DNA of 64,000 nt from Patiria pectinifera (taxonomy: Eukaryota > Echinodermata > Asteroidea > Valvatida > Asterinidae), in contig CM057135.1 of the NCBI GenBank assembly GCA_029964075.1, positions 33,159,366 to 33,223,365 on the forward strand, written 5' to 3'. This document shows positions 46,428-59,565 of the stretch, one piece after another. The notes below the pieces were generated by a model that saw only the letters and a program-made list of their open reading frames with translations, searched no databases and was not told where the DNA came from. The first letter of the stretch is position 1. Every line of letters starts with the position of its first letter. The position numbers were made by a program, and so were the translations under genes.

Positions 46428-49400
46428 TTAAGTCGAAGTTGTCACAGCGGTGCTTAGTTTACGTTCATCCTGCGGTCTGTTAGGAGGCCCGTGAATCCAT
46501 ATGTTCATCTTCCTGCCGAGGTACGAGAAAATCTCGGCCAGAGTGATGAAGCTTGCTCCCAGGAAAAGACCCAGTTGGCCGCCTATGTCGCCTGAAATGT
46601 AGCAAATAAAACCCGAAATGTTCATTTTGAGTCCAGCACCGTTTTCTTATGGCCCAAGGTACACTACAACCAAGAATATATCACATAATTCTGTAGATGG
46701 ATGGCCTTGTCCCGTGGACTATAAAATGTTAAACCAATTTAGCTTAGTGGACACCATTAGTTAACATATCAAGTATACTTTTTTTTTTATCTAAATCAGT
46801 TATAAATTTCCGCATAATTTATGAAACTCATGAAACCACAGCGCGCACGTGGCACAGCTTATCGTACGGCGCATGCGCACGCTCCGTGAGGCCCATGGCC
46901 TCCTAGGTGCAGGTTTTCTTTTGTGTTTCTAAGTTTCTAAAGAAAACTAACATCTTACTTATCAATGCCGATGTGGTTATGGCTTCCGTCTGTTCGAACT
47001 TCTCGTAGTTGAGGTCCTCATAGAATATATCTAGTGAGATCAAGTTGTTCCTGCATAAAAAGTCACCACAAATTACGATGTATTTGCCAATAAGATGTTG
47101 CTTTAATAACTCGAAGCTTTTATTTTTGTACATTTGTCAGAAATACTTTGAAAGCACTGTCAGTACTTTCATGTAATAGAGATTTTGTGATGTCCTGCAT
47201 CCTTAAGTACCTTATGTACTCTCCAACTTTGAAGACTGTCTCGGACACGTTCAGATTGCCGTCCTCCTCGCCCCAGGATGCGGGGTCGTCGGCGTATGAA
47301 GTTAGCGACGCCATTAGCGGGATAATCTTCGCGTTAGGTATGAATGCAGTGGAGAGAGTGGTGGTGAAGGATGTGAAGTTACAGGGAACGGGGCAGTTGC
47401 ACGGATATGGATCAATATCTCCACTCATCAGATCAGCTGGACAGAGGAGAGAAAAGCAATTGCATCAGTTCATACAACAAGTGGAAGAAAGGTCTTCTAT
47501 GCGGGGCGCTGTGGTCCATGGTACATGGGTTCAAACCCTGACCGTGGGAACATGGTGCTTGTGCTCTTGAGCAAGGCACTTTGCTTCGTCCTTCGGATTG
47601 GACGTAAAGCCGTAGGTCCCGTGTGTTATGTAATGCACGTTAAAGAACCCAGTAACACCCATCGCTAAGAGAAGGGGTGTGCCCTGGTGTTTCTGGCAGT
47701 GGCTGCAATATGCGCCGTAGCACCTTGTAAACCATTATAAGGTGCAACATAATGGGTCTCATATTTCTCATAAAATTTATTTACCTTTCTTTAATAATTC
47801 ACTTAATTACCAGCGCCGTGAGTACCTAATTGTACGCTATATAAGACTCCGTTATTATTATTACGTGTTATCCCAAGCTTGTCAAAAGAGGACGCACTGC
47901 AAGATGGCCGCATGCATTCGACCGCAAATTTGTATCATTTCAGTAACAATTTTCATTATTTTTTGGTAATAAATCTTTTTTGTTATCTCACTCACCAATA
48001 GTCTTCTTTGCACAGCCGTTTGCTTCTTTGGGAGTACATTCAACTTCGTTTCCTGGGTGCCTGCGAAGTTGAAAGATACTTCAACTGAGCCATCGGCACC
48101 ATAATGTAGTAAAGTCACTCTGTCTTCAACATTCGTAATATTACTTTATAATCATATTAATTGCTTGTTTCTCTTCAATTTTTTACAGGATCGTGATTGC
48201 ACCTATCGACAATAATACCAAACATTTTTTTTATTCAAATCCTTACTGGACCAGCCTGCAATGACATTTTTCCAGAACCACATCTGCTCTGCACTCAATG
48301 TTGCATCCATCGAAAGTGTAGCTATCAAATCTCTTTAGCTTCCTTGAGGAGTCGCATTTCCCATAGGGGGGCTCCAGATTCAAGTACTGCAAGAAAAGCA
48401 GATGTTTATTTCCAGGATGATAATTATGCTCTCTAAACTGTAGTGATATTCTTCTATGTATATACAGACAATGTTATCTGCTTTGTCTTTAAATACTTGT
48501 GGAATTTGAAATGTTTTCATTTTATTTTCTTCAACCCATCATCGTCTTGCGATATTGCTGCAACAGCTAGGACATTGTGATAATCATTTGCCAACAAAAG
48601 TCTTGCCCTCCAGACAGTAATTGCACCGTCTGTTGAGCATCGTTCAAACAATTTGAAAGCTTGTTGTTTCAAGAATGTGCATGTATACCAGAAGGGATAA
48701 ACAAGATGAGATCTACAAGCGAAATTTGACAAAGCTGACAGATTACTGGGCCCGATAAGATAGCGATTACGATATAATTTACAAACATTACTGATCCTTG
48801 TGTTGCTGTACACTGTGAGTCCTATAAATATTTACCTGATGTCTTTTAACAGCCATGAAGGCGTGTACACCTGGTGACAAGGCTAGTCCTGAGGATTCCA
48901 CCATGGGTGGGGTACTTTGGTCGTGAACTAAGACCTTCAAGCCAGCTTCGTCGTTCTGGGTTTCAGTGTATTGAGACTGGGTATAGCAAAGATATCAATT
49001 CACATTATGGTTTTTAGACATTCATCAGAACAATCTTACATTCGATGGATTGGGAATATAATTATGGAATAAGAAGGGACTCATGCAATGAGTAACGGCA
49101 TACCTGTTGTATATCAATATACATCTTCAGTCCGTTCCCGCTTCCTGGGTTGGTTTCCGTCAGAATTGGGCCCGTTCTGCCTGAGTTGAAAGTCCAGCAG
49201 TTTCCATAGGAAGTGAACACGTGTGAAAAATTCTACAATGAAAATAAAGTGTCATATAATGTCATTCATGTCCACCATAACTACAGAAGTCAAAACTGAG
49301 GTGATGCAACGCACACGCGCAATTGGCAAGCATTAATTTTAAAGCTGTTTTTGGCAACTTGGCCGAAACAGCTCTTGGTGGTTTTTTTTGCCCTTATCTT

Positions 49401-52400
49401 TTTCAGACTCCACTCCATAGCTTTCGTACTCTTTTACCCATATAGTTTGGCACTATTGTAAACTTGATCGACTTCAGATTTAGTACACACTTAGACCACT
49501 ACCTGAAGATGTATGCCGAAGATTTCCATTATGATGACGTCATCAGGCGTCAAAGTACGTCTTAATAAAGGTATTACAGGCATTTTTCCCCATAAGGTTT
49601 GTACACGTTTTACTATACACTTTGGCACTTTCATAAGGGACGCATTATAGGTAAATATTGAAGTGACGTCATCACAAGTCATGTGACGTCACATTAAATG
49701 AATGTATTCAAATGTCTGTACTACAGAATCATGGTTCCGATTAGGTTGTAACTTGATATGTATATCGGGATGTGTTATAGGTGCAAGTCATCTCGTCATG
49801 GCGTATCACATGTCATGTGGCGTCACACTTAAGGGTGCATTTTTCTTAAGCATGTATTTTAAGAACTGTGTATCCGATATGGTTGTAACTTGATAATATG
49901 TACTTAAACCGGGAAGTGTTATCAATTACCGCAGCGGAGCAGCTGTTATCCTTTCCTCGCCACTGGCAACCGCGCAGTGTCTTGTTGTCCAAGAGGAATC
50001 CCGCCCTCAGCGTGAACTCCGTGTAGTTGAAGTCTGACGACAGGTCGTCCTGGAACATGTCGTTGTTCACGTCGCTCTCTCCGTACGGGTCGTAGTCGTG
50101 GTCGTTTATTGACCAGATATGGCGGAGAACTGCTTCGTCGCCAGGGGCCAACGCGTCCTGACGATACCTGTAAAGAAGTACCACTTAATAATATTGACAC
50201 AATCATGATTCTACGAACAAAGCTTCTCGGGAGGGGATGACTAAAAAATACCAATTAAACCAGAATTCAAAAGTGTTGGTTGCGAGGCATATGAATAATT
50301 AATTAGCCATAATTCCAAAACCCTATAGTCATGAAATTTCTTGGGTATGTTCATGATGAGTTGCTCTATGCATGTATCGAGTGGGGTTTTTTCGTCACTC
50401 GATGACCGAGATCTTAGGGGGGGATTCCGCCCCCGGCTGAGAGATGGTCAAAACAACCCGGCCCTTTTAGGGTTAATTGACTTAAACGCAAGGAAACTAC
50501 AGGCGTATGTACATCGAGAACAACCCTACTCCCTAGCATGATTACTAGGAACCATACCCATCCTGGCAAATTCTAACAACATATGGAAAACTGCACACAC
50601 ATATTTGAGTGGTAGGGCACAACCCCACCACTCTTTGGATTTGTTGCAATTAATTGGCTTTTCCGCAAAGTTGCGGAAAAGCCTTTGTTTTTGTTCTCGT
50701 TTTTTTTTTTCTTTCTTCTTCTTCTTCTTCTTCTTTTTGTTCCACTTCAAATGCCATTGACTTTGTGCACGTTTTTTCTCAGTGCCACTTTTGGCATTAA
50801 TCTTTGCCATACATCATTCAAACTTAGCGTAAGCATAGTCCCTATAGCAAAGATGTGTCCCGAAGATTGACGTCATGGTGACGTCATCGACTAATTTATT
50901 ATAGATTTTTGAATATTTAATTTTTCCCATAGACTTTGTACACAGAAATTTAAAAAACCTTGTCGCTTTTCAAAGGGCATTTTTTACTCTTTGCCAGTAA
51001 TTCATTTACACCAATCTTTGTCCAAGCAAAGACCCTAATTTAAACAACATTGTGTAATGATGACGTCATGATGACGTCATCCGGTGTTTATTTATAGGCA
51101 ATTAAATTGTGACACTTTTAATATTCAAAATGCATAAAAATCAACCGTACGCGTCCGCAGCATTCTGTTGCCGGCAGGTGCTAGAATAGGTTGAGGTCTT
51201 TATTTCATTCAGTGTGCGTGAAATCACGTGACCCTTGCTTCCGGTCGAAAAAGGCCAAAACCGGAAGTGGCTTATCATTTGAAAGTGGTAATAGATATAA
51301 ACTTGCTTTCAACGGTGTTAGTCTCTTGGCCAATAGTATTCTTCAAATCATCTACCGATGACGTCATGCAATCTTCGAGCGCCCTCTAGCGACAGGTTGA
51401 AAATTAGCAAAATGTATGTTTAATAGAAGTCTGTTGCGAAGTTTGTCGTAATCGCCTAAATATTGGTGTATATGTTGACCTTGACCCACTTAAGACGTGT
51501 GCGAATTTTTAGGCAAATGACGTCATCAGACCGGAAGTTATAATAAAAGCCTTTTTTTCATTTGAAAATTCCTGTAAAATCAACCATGGCAGTTTTTATA
51601 TTTGTTTTTACTTTAATTGTCGAATGAAGGGTAGGTCTAAAACATTTCAAAGTTTCGAGGCGATAAGCGAACTCGAACATACCCTGCACACGCTTAAAAC
51701 TTCACGTTGACAATACCTCTGCTTCAAAACATGCACATAACAAGACGTCCACAATGTACATGTACATGCACGTACGTTGTACATAGGCACATACATCGTA
51801 TGTCAGTCAGCCTGCAGCGCACGTGTTGCTGAGGGCAAATCGTGTCCACAGTGACCGTTTTAGCCGATTTTCGGCTAACTTTGACAGATTTTATGTTCCT
51901 GCATGCGCATAGACAGGGACGTATTATAGCACTCTTGGCATTAATCTTTTTCAGATATCATTGAAAGTTGGCATAAGCATACTCCCTATAGCAAAGATGT
52001 GTCCCGAAGAGTGACGTTATGGTGACGTCATCAAGTGATTTATTATGGATTTATGAATAATTAATTTTTCTCATAGACTTTGTACACAGCTTTCTCCACA
52101 AGTATTTCCCTATACAACACTGATATATCTTACTGAGCAGTTCTGAACTTCGGCTGAGAATTACTATGAGATGGAAAAAGAAATCGTATTTTTTTACGCC
52201 TGTCATTTGATTGAAAATATTCCCAAGAGTTAGAATAGCAAGTAATATTTTATAAACATGTTTCAGTTTAAAGGAAAATCACGCATTTAAAGGTGCAGTT
52301 TTTCTGATGTGGGATTTTAACCTATTGACTTTGTACACGTTTTCAAGCCACCATTTTCATAACTTGGCGATCTGGAATCGTCATCAAAGTTACAGCCAAG

Positions 52401-55400
52401 GAAGACCCTCATACAAAAATTATGCCAAGACAATGACATCATGATGACGTCATCATCAAGTGATTTATTGTGGATTCATGAATAATTAATTGTTCTCATA
52501 GACTTTATACACAGCTTTCTCCACAAATCTTTTCCTATACAACACTGATATTTCTTACTGAGTAGTTCTGAACTTCGGCCGAGAATTACTATGAGAAGGA
52601 AAGAAATCGTATTTTTACGTTTGCCATTTGATTGAAAATATTCCCAAGAGTCATAATATCAAGTAATATTTTATAAAAATTTTTCAGTTTAAAAGCAAAT
52701 AACGTATTTAAAGGTGCAGTTTTTCTGCTGTTGGGTTTTAACCCATTGACTTTGTACACGTTTTCAAGCCACCATTTTTATACCTTGGCGATCTGGAATC
52801 GTCATCAAAGTTACAGCCAAGGAACACCCTCATACAAAAACTATGCCAAGACTATGACGTCATGATGACGTCATCACCTATTTTTATTGATTTTGAAAAT
52901 TTACGTACATATTATGAAGTCTTATATCTACAGAAATGTAAGTCCGATTGGGTTGAAACTTGGTATGTGGCTATACCAGGATGTGTTATAGATTTAAATG
53001 AGGTGACGTCATAATGACGTCATCCTGAGATTTTATATGAATATTTTTGTGTGTGACCTTTTAGCCATATCTCCCGAACGCAACATGCAAAATGCAAAAT
53101 TCTTTTTTGCATTTGGTCTGTTATGTAATAGCTATTCGCCCAAAACTTGAAAAATGTGTGACGTCATCATGACGTCATTAAAATGCGATTTTTCAAAACT
53201 CATATAAGGAAAGGTCCAATTGTCATGAAACTTGGTGGGTAGGTAGTTAATCATACTAGTATGCAAAGTTCGAAGTGACGTCACGATGACGTCATCGAAA
53301 AATTTAAAAATATTTGTCGATTTTCAAAGTGCCTTTTTGACTCTTTGCCAGTAATTTATTTAGATCACTCTTTGTCCAAGCAAAGACCTTGTACACACGC
53401 ACATACATCGTATTGCCGAGGTCAAATCCTGTCCACAGTGACCGTTTTAGCCGATTTTCGGCTAACTTTGACAGATTTTATGTTCATGCATATTCAGGGC
53501 ATATTATTGATTAAAAAAAATCATAATGCGGAAAAGCCCTATGTTCTGTTGCAAACAGACATAGATCTCTAGTCTTTCTTTCTTTCTTTCTTTTTTTTTC
53601 CGGACAATACTTCTCCGCGGATTTTCTCTTAAATGGTATATGGTATGAACTTGTAACTTTCAATATATATCGACCCTCATCCGAAGTGGTGCATATTACT
53701 CTGACGTCATGATTATGTCATCAGGTGTCAAATTACAAGTGATTTTAACTGAAAAAGTGACCAAATACTTTCACTTATAACTCTTGAACTAAACATTCAA
53801 TGATGTTTGTATTCTGTAATCAGATAGACCATTAATCGCTAAACATTTTTTTGCCGTGTACGTGAACTCGCTTGACCGTTACTTCCGGGTCTACCGGAAG
53901 GTCAAAGTTAAAAGAATTCAAAATGAAGACGTAAGCCTGAAATCAAAACAAAGCAACATTTCTTCCGAACGGTTCACGGTATGATCACAAAACCTTGTGT
54001 GAACTTGTACCTTGTTACGAAGATGTTATAATTTTTGTTACGTCATCATGACGTCATCAGGTATTTAAGGGCAAATTTTGACAAAATAGTTTGCGTATAT
54101 CTTTTGAACTAAATAGAGTATCGTGTTCGTTTTTTCGTGAGGTTGTAGACTATGCCGTGAGGAACATTTCTTGTCCCCAGATACAAAACCGCTTGACCTT
54201 TACTTCCGGTGTTACCGGAAGTGCAATAAAAACTGAATATAGCTCAAAAGCGGAAGCATTTTACTACAGACACATATATTATAAAAGTGTTTAGTGAGGA
54301 ATGCCAGACACAAAAACAGTGTGATGGCGTCATCATCCGGAAGTCAAAGTCGTTTGACCTTTCCTTCCGGGGCTGCCGGAAGGTCAAAGTAAGGTGAATT
54401 CAAAATATAGAAATTAGCCTCAAATAAAAGGAAAACAAGATTTCTTTCCATGACCGAATGAAAACGCGCCTCACCAGTTTTCCTCTCATATCTGAATGCT
54501 GAAATTAATATTTCCACAGCGTGTAGCCACAAACATTTCTGTACATATGAATTTGTTACCCCCACTTTTGTTCACTTAAATTTACAGTTTAAATCTGGCG
54601 CGCAGAGTACCACACAGAGGTCCAGGGCTACATAATCGGATTAACGCTGGCCCTGTGTGGCTGTGCGTTCAACCCTAAAATGTGGCCCGGCACATTCCAT
54701 TCATAAAATGGTTAAAACAAACCTATACATGACAATGTACATATAGGATTTGTGCACATATCGATGCGAAGGTATGCCTAATAGTACAACTTCTTGTCCG
54801 ATTTTGTCAAACTTGATGTAAACATCTTATTTCATTTTTGCATTCTTCAAGAAATCTGACGTATACACTAACGTGTATATGCATATAGATATCCTCCCCA
54901 CAAACAAAATGGTACAGCCCAATAAACAAGTGCACGTTCTTTCCATCACAAATTTCTATAACTGCCTTGAAGTGAACAGTATTCAGATCCAAAATTACAT
55001 TATTTTAAAATGAAATTAACTCCTAAAAAGACCACAGTTTTAATGCCAGATAACTGATTTACAAATGGATAGTTTTTAAATGTCTTATCTAAAGTAGAAT
55101 TGGGGAAAACGTGTCTTGAAAAACAGGTGATTAGCAGAGTCCAAGATCACGAGACACGTGGTAAGCAATGATACATTGATGTAAGTCTCGAACGATGCCT
55201 TATCGATCGAAAGTTGTCATTGGCCACTTTTTTTCTTTGTGAAAAGTACGGTGGTTTTTTTCAACCAATCATAATAAGTTTAACATGTAAGGAAAGAGGA
55301 GGAGCTAAGCTATTCGATTCCGTTTACCCCCACGCAATTCGATACTCTAGTCAGGAGTTACAGTCAAAAGAGTCGACGCGAGGGCGCTCAATCGGTGCGT

Positions 55401-56546
55401 TTACACTGGAAAATGATGAAAAGTTCACATTTTCAAAGCCGAAATTACGGGGATTTTTTTCAAGATAAAAAAAAATAACATATACCATGAGAAAGAGAAA
55501 GAGTTAAATTGTACAGAACCGTTTACCCCCATTGAAAAAGACCGCATGGTTATCAAACTATGACTCGAAACATCGAAAAAAGGGGGCCTTTTACCGGGAT
55601 TCTCGCCCGGAAACGGGCCCGCACAGAGGTTTGAGCTTAAGTGAACACAACAAATTCATATGAAAGTCAGTGCAGAATTGTATTATGCCCATGCAAAAGA
55701 AAAAAAATAAAAGCCATTTTATGATATGATTAGCATATGTTGCATAAACTCCAACGACGTAAGAGGCTCCGGCAAGTCTACCAATAGTCCCAACTGGTTG
55801 TATGCTTGAGTAGCCATCCATGTAGCACCAGATGTGCGCTTCCTGGTAGGCCTACAAGTCTTGTCGAGGTAAAGCAACAAGTTAAACTGCAGGTTGTGTG
55901 ATTTTCTTTGTGAAAAAAACACAGGGTAATGGATGCAGGGTAATGGGAGGGTACAGTGTGCAGTTCAATTATGATTAAGCCATTGTAAACACAAGAAAAT
56001 ATGCCAGCCCGACCACTCTGCGTTTGTAACTCAACAAACGCGAACCTCTAGTTCTGAATTTGATTCTGGAGGTGTGCCAACCCAACGTAAAAGACTGTCA
56101 GTTTAGGGGTACTGTACCCATTCTCACAGATTCCAACAAAATATGCATGCCGTTGGGGTTTGATAGGTTGAGTTCTGTAATCGTTTCAGCATCACGTCAA
56201 ATGCGTGCACGCAGACGCGGAAAGGATTGGCACGGCAGGATCGGAAAACCTAAAAAAAAACCTACCTGTTAAAGTTGCAGATGGTGATCGCAGGGAAGGG
56301 AAGATCCCCGACATACTCCACTGAGATTTGGGTGTTGGCCTTGTACTGAAGGAATCTGTAGAACCGGTCCGAGATCTGCCAGACGCAGACGCAGAGACAG
56401 GTCAGCATGATGACAATCCAGACGGTCTTGACCAGCAGCTTGCTGGCGTGAAACACCCGGGCGATGCCGTGAAGGCTGGTAGACTCGGCAAACTCCCGCT
56501 CCAGGCTGGGACGGGGAGACGGATCCTCGGGGTCCGGTGTCGTCAT
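46428..56546 (-). CDS. DEG/ENaC (ASIC-like) channel gene 4, complete, 9 coding exons, 491 aa
   Basis: Minus-strand exons: 56546-56266, 50167-49930, 49232-49104, 48976-48836, 48386-48247, 48060-47996, 47436-47211, 47050-46959, 46591-46428. All are GT-AG, joining to 491 codons plus stop. HG motif at 26-27, TM1 about 40-57, FPAITICNFNR 84-94. The loop NDHDYDPYGES is in exon 2, CNCPVPCNFT in exon 7, and DIGGQLGLFLGAS has its filter at 449-451. Exon 5 ends LVQ where its paralogues have LVR. Intron 1 is 6.1 kb and carries a modular repeat dense in TGACGTCA; a SINE sits in intron 6. An acceptor 9 nt upstream of the ATG implies a leader exon. Exon 1 is almost identical to gene 3's, while exons 2-9 are clearly diverged. 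Confidence 0.95.
47501..47864 (+). repeat. tRNA-derived SINE, second family (intron 6 of channel gene 4)
   Basis: The 5' part looks tRNA-like with B-box-like GGTTCAAACCC. The body contains CTTGAGCAAGGCACTTTGC and CACGTTAAAGAACCCAGTAA and ends GCTATATAAGACTCCG followed by ATT repeats. The head and the AAGGCACTTTG block are shared with the other SINE family, but the middle differs. Confidence 0.75.
49500..54400. repeat. Modular repeat rich in TGACGTCA palindromes (mostly intron 1 of channel gene 4)
   Basis: About twenty TGACGTCA or near-identical palindromes occur in under 5 kb, often as pairs such as TGACGTCATGATGACGTCAT. Examples are near 49536, 49664, 50870, 51060, 51360, 52025, 52450, 52858, 53006, 53160, 53277, 53702 and 54042. 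Each tends to follow a module like CCGATTGGGTTGAAACTTGG...GGATGTGTTATA. Palindromic CTTCCGG...CCGGAAG hairpins recur near 51240, 53882, 54202 and 54363. A hairpin GGCTTTTCCGCAAAGTTGCG marks about 50655, and GCGGAAAAGCC recurs at 53527. Exon 2 of gene 4 (49930-50167) lies inside the affected zone. Confidence 0.75.
52026..52875. repeat. Two-copy tandem duplication, period about 425 bp, within the TGACGTCA repeat
   Basis: TCAAGTGATTTATTATGGAT, TTCTGAACTTCGGC, AATTACTATGAGA, CCATTGACTTTGTACACG and GCGATCTGGAATCGTCATCA each occur once in 52026-52450 and again in 52451-52875, in order. The copies are highly similar, so the duplication is fairly recent. Confidence 0.9.
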
Positions 56547-56555
56547 GTCGGGATG

Positions 56556-59500
56556 CTGTAAATACCGTAAAAGCCAACTGCAATTTCAATTTTGTTTCAA
56601 ACTGAAACAAATAGTGCATGGGAAGCCATACCCATCATTGTTTGTGTGTAGGCCTGCCTAGTGCATAATGGCCGTGACATTTCCACAGAAAATTAATGTC
56701 GGCCTCTAACTGTTGCAGTATTGAATCATTAATGTAGTTTATGAGGAGGCAGGCCTTCAACAGCCCAACTTTTATGCTGGTGCACGTGCCAGCAAACCAA
56801 ATGTAGGGTAGGCATGATTCTATATGGACCTCATAAACAATGCAGCACAATAATAGGGATGTTGCAACATCGAAGGACGAGCCGTAATTGCCAATTGGTC
56901 TGATTGCCTTGCAATTTGATCACATTGCTTATAATACTCTTCTTTTAGCTTAACTGCCGTCATTTGAAGTGTATTCTATAATTGCGCTTTGAATGGTATC
57001 GTTGTGCGTCTCAAAAGCGTACCTTTACCACTTTAAATCATAAACCATAACTATCTCATTTTCCTAAAGTTCGGGCGAGCAATTTTGCAACCTTAATTAT
57101 TATCGGCCTTTTCGCCGAAGTGTATGAAATAAATTAAACTTGAATTTGGCGAGAGGCATTCATTCAGTGGCGCTACACCATCTGAATATAAACAAAAGGA
57201 CAACAGAGTGACATAAGTGTGCCATCGAGCTCAGAAAGATTCGAACTCGGTTTCTCTGGGGAGACTCACACACACACAAAATGAAATTTAACCAGGTTGC
57301 CTACCTCTTAAAATCGACGAATTGAAAACTCGAGATAACCTGAAGACCACAGCCCAAATACTCGTCGAGATTATCCCCCTTGCTTGCATGCAGCAGCCGA
57401 GTTTTCACTTGTAACAGCAACTAGCAATAACGTGAAGGGTTTTGATCCTCTATAGAATACATTATTTTTGTCTTCACGTAGTAACATCATCAGGTCAATC
57501 ACATCGTTTAAAAGGAGGGATTAAATGACATGAACATGTAAAATAATGCAACGCGGAGCTCACCGCTTCTCTTTTTGAGACATTCAGTCTGCATCTTAAT
57601 CATTTTATGTGAAGACTGCGGTAAACATGCTGCTACGTCACTGCATGAGGGCGAGCTAAAAGCCTGTTAGCCGTGCCTTAGTGTCAAATTTATTTTATTA
57701 TCATCTATCTTTTCATTATCCGCACTGATGAAAATTGTCCATGCGCAATTTCGCGATAGCTAATGGAAAACGGGATTTAATAATTCACCGGTGACCTTGC
57801 ATTGCTAAAGGGTTTAAGTAAGTTCAGTTGAGCAATTTATTCCACCGTTGAAATCGGCGACAACAAGCTCTGCTCCTTAAGACTTCTGCATACACAACCT
57901 TGATTCTTAATGCATGTCTCATGGCCACCACTCGTGAAACTGCAACCACTTTCTGCGTTTACTTTGTGGATTACGAACGGCATTCTTCGATGCAGGACGG
58001 GATATAAGGTTGTATTTATATGAACTAGGCCTTACATGTTATTAAATAATATGTACAGCTGTACGTATTGAATTATTTAAAGTCATATTCATTGCTAACG
58101 TTTTACCACCGTGCGCCATCGGGCTTTCCATGTCCCAAATCTTACTAAATCTTCAGAAACCTTGCAAAGTTGCAAACAATGTTGTTGTTGTGTCTTATGG
58201 CTCCGGGCCCTACGTCCCCATATTGTCAAAGATATTGAGCCGAGAAGTGTATAATTTTTTTTGTCTCCAAAAGAATACATTTCGCCATATCGTGACAGAC
58301 ATGTTAGTAGTCTGGTTCCAAGACCAAAAGACTCTGACTGTTTCTGACGAATCTTTGGTCAGGCAGCCGCCATGGCTAAAAATAGACGCAGCCAAAAAAT
58401 GGGACGATCCTGTCCGTTTCCACAATGTCCGAAGTTTACCGAATGCATTTCGTCATACTCTCGGAAAGCGCACGTGTATTTCAGGGTATGAAATAGTTTG
58501 TATTTACCTGGCATGCACCACTTTAATTCGCTGCTTTGAAATGGGTGCAAAGATATCCCTGCGTCAAAAATTAAGGGTGTGTCTTTCATCATCAAACATT
58601 TTTCATACGTTTCTAATCGAGATACATGCCTTTCTCGTTTAAAGGCAAATACATTTCCTCTTTGGAACTGTTTTTTCCAATTCCATTTTTAATGTGGGGC
58701 TGAAAAAAAGAAGAGCGGAGCACCGCAGCAACCGAGTTTCATTCCACACAAAAACCGTATTGTCCAAACTGTTGTGTCGTAAATTCTTGGGAGTTGTCAC
58801 TTTCTGTAACAAATCAGTGAATTTATCCTAGATGTTCTTACACCAATAGAGTAGAACGCTGCACTATAAGAAACAAGATGGGTCTGTAAAAATATGTTCA
58901 TTATAGTGGTCGTTCGTTATAGTGATAGTGCATTATGACAGAATTTAATATTTCGGGAGCCAAGTGGGATGTTCGTTATAGCCAAATAAATGGGCCGGGT
59001 CGTTACGGATCGTTAATCAGGTGCATTCCGGGAATCTGCTCTGCCTCTGCCATTTTTTTATAGACATGATTTGTTTTTTCTTGGAAAAGAGGCTTTAAAT
59101 ATACCTATATGTTAATGCCTTTGGAAGCATTGGTGTAACAGGTTAGTTTTTCTTTACATGTTTTGTACGAATAATACAAATTATCTTAAGCGAAATGTTT
59201 CGTTTTGAAGTTTCTTTGTTTCTGTTGTCGTTATCCATTAACGCTCGCAGCTACTTTTGTTGATTCAACACTCCCGAATGAACCAGATGTTTCAAACACA
59301 GATAATTCTCTGTCAACAAGTTCAACAGCCTGTCCCGAAACCTAACATTTTGGATAGAGCTCCTGCACACTGCTGTACAGCGTCCATTGTCAAAAGAGGT
59401 TGACAAATCTATTCGGAATAAGTTAATACCCAATTCGCTGCCGCCTTGATCCTGACAAACCGGAGTGTTGGTGCAAACAGAGGTTCGGTTGAGCACCATC

Positions 59501-59565
59501 CTTGACGTCTGCCTGTTTCATGAAGTTCCCTCGTATCTTTCTGAAAACTCCGGGAGTCAATAGTT
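56556..59565. other. Intergenic region between divergent channel genes 4 and 5
   Basis: Genes 4 and 5 are head-to-head here, so both promoters and leader exons should lie within these 3 kb. I cannot place a TATA box or leader exon confidently. A 170-codon plus-strand frame at 58130-58642 has no recognisable domain and reads like repeat-derived sequence. At 58895-58975 a GTTCGTTATAG phrase recurs, typical of an interspersed element. Confidence 0.5.

Noticed and set aside
50700-50740. CTT/T-rich run as a functional polypyrimidine tract
   Set aside because: It is a simple (CTT)n microsatellite far from any supported acceptor.
49930-54400. CRISPR-like or regulated satellite interpretation of the TGACGTCA array
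   Set aside because: Spacing between motifs is irregular, intervening sequence is not unique spacer-like, and the host is a eukaryote; a modular transposon-derived repeat fits better.
58130-58642. 170-codon plus-strand open frame, one of the longest in the window
   Set aside because: No recognisable domain, overlapping open frames on the other strand, and mixed composition typical of chance or repeat DNA; it lacks splice context.
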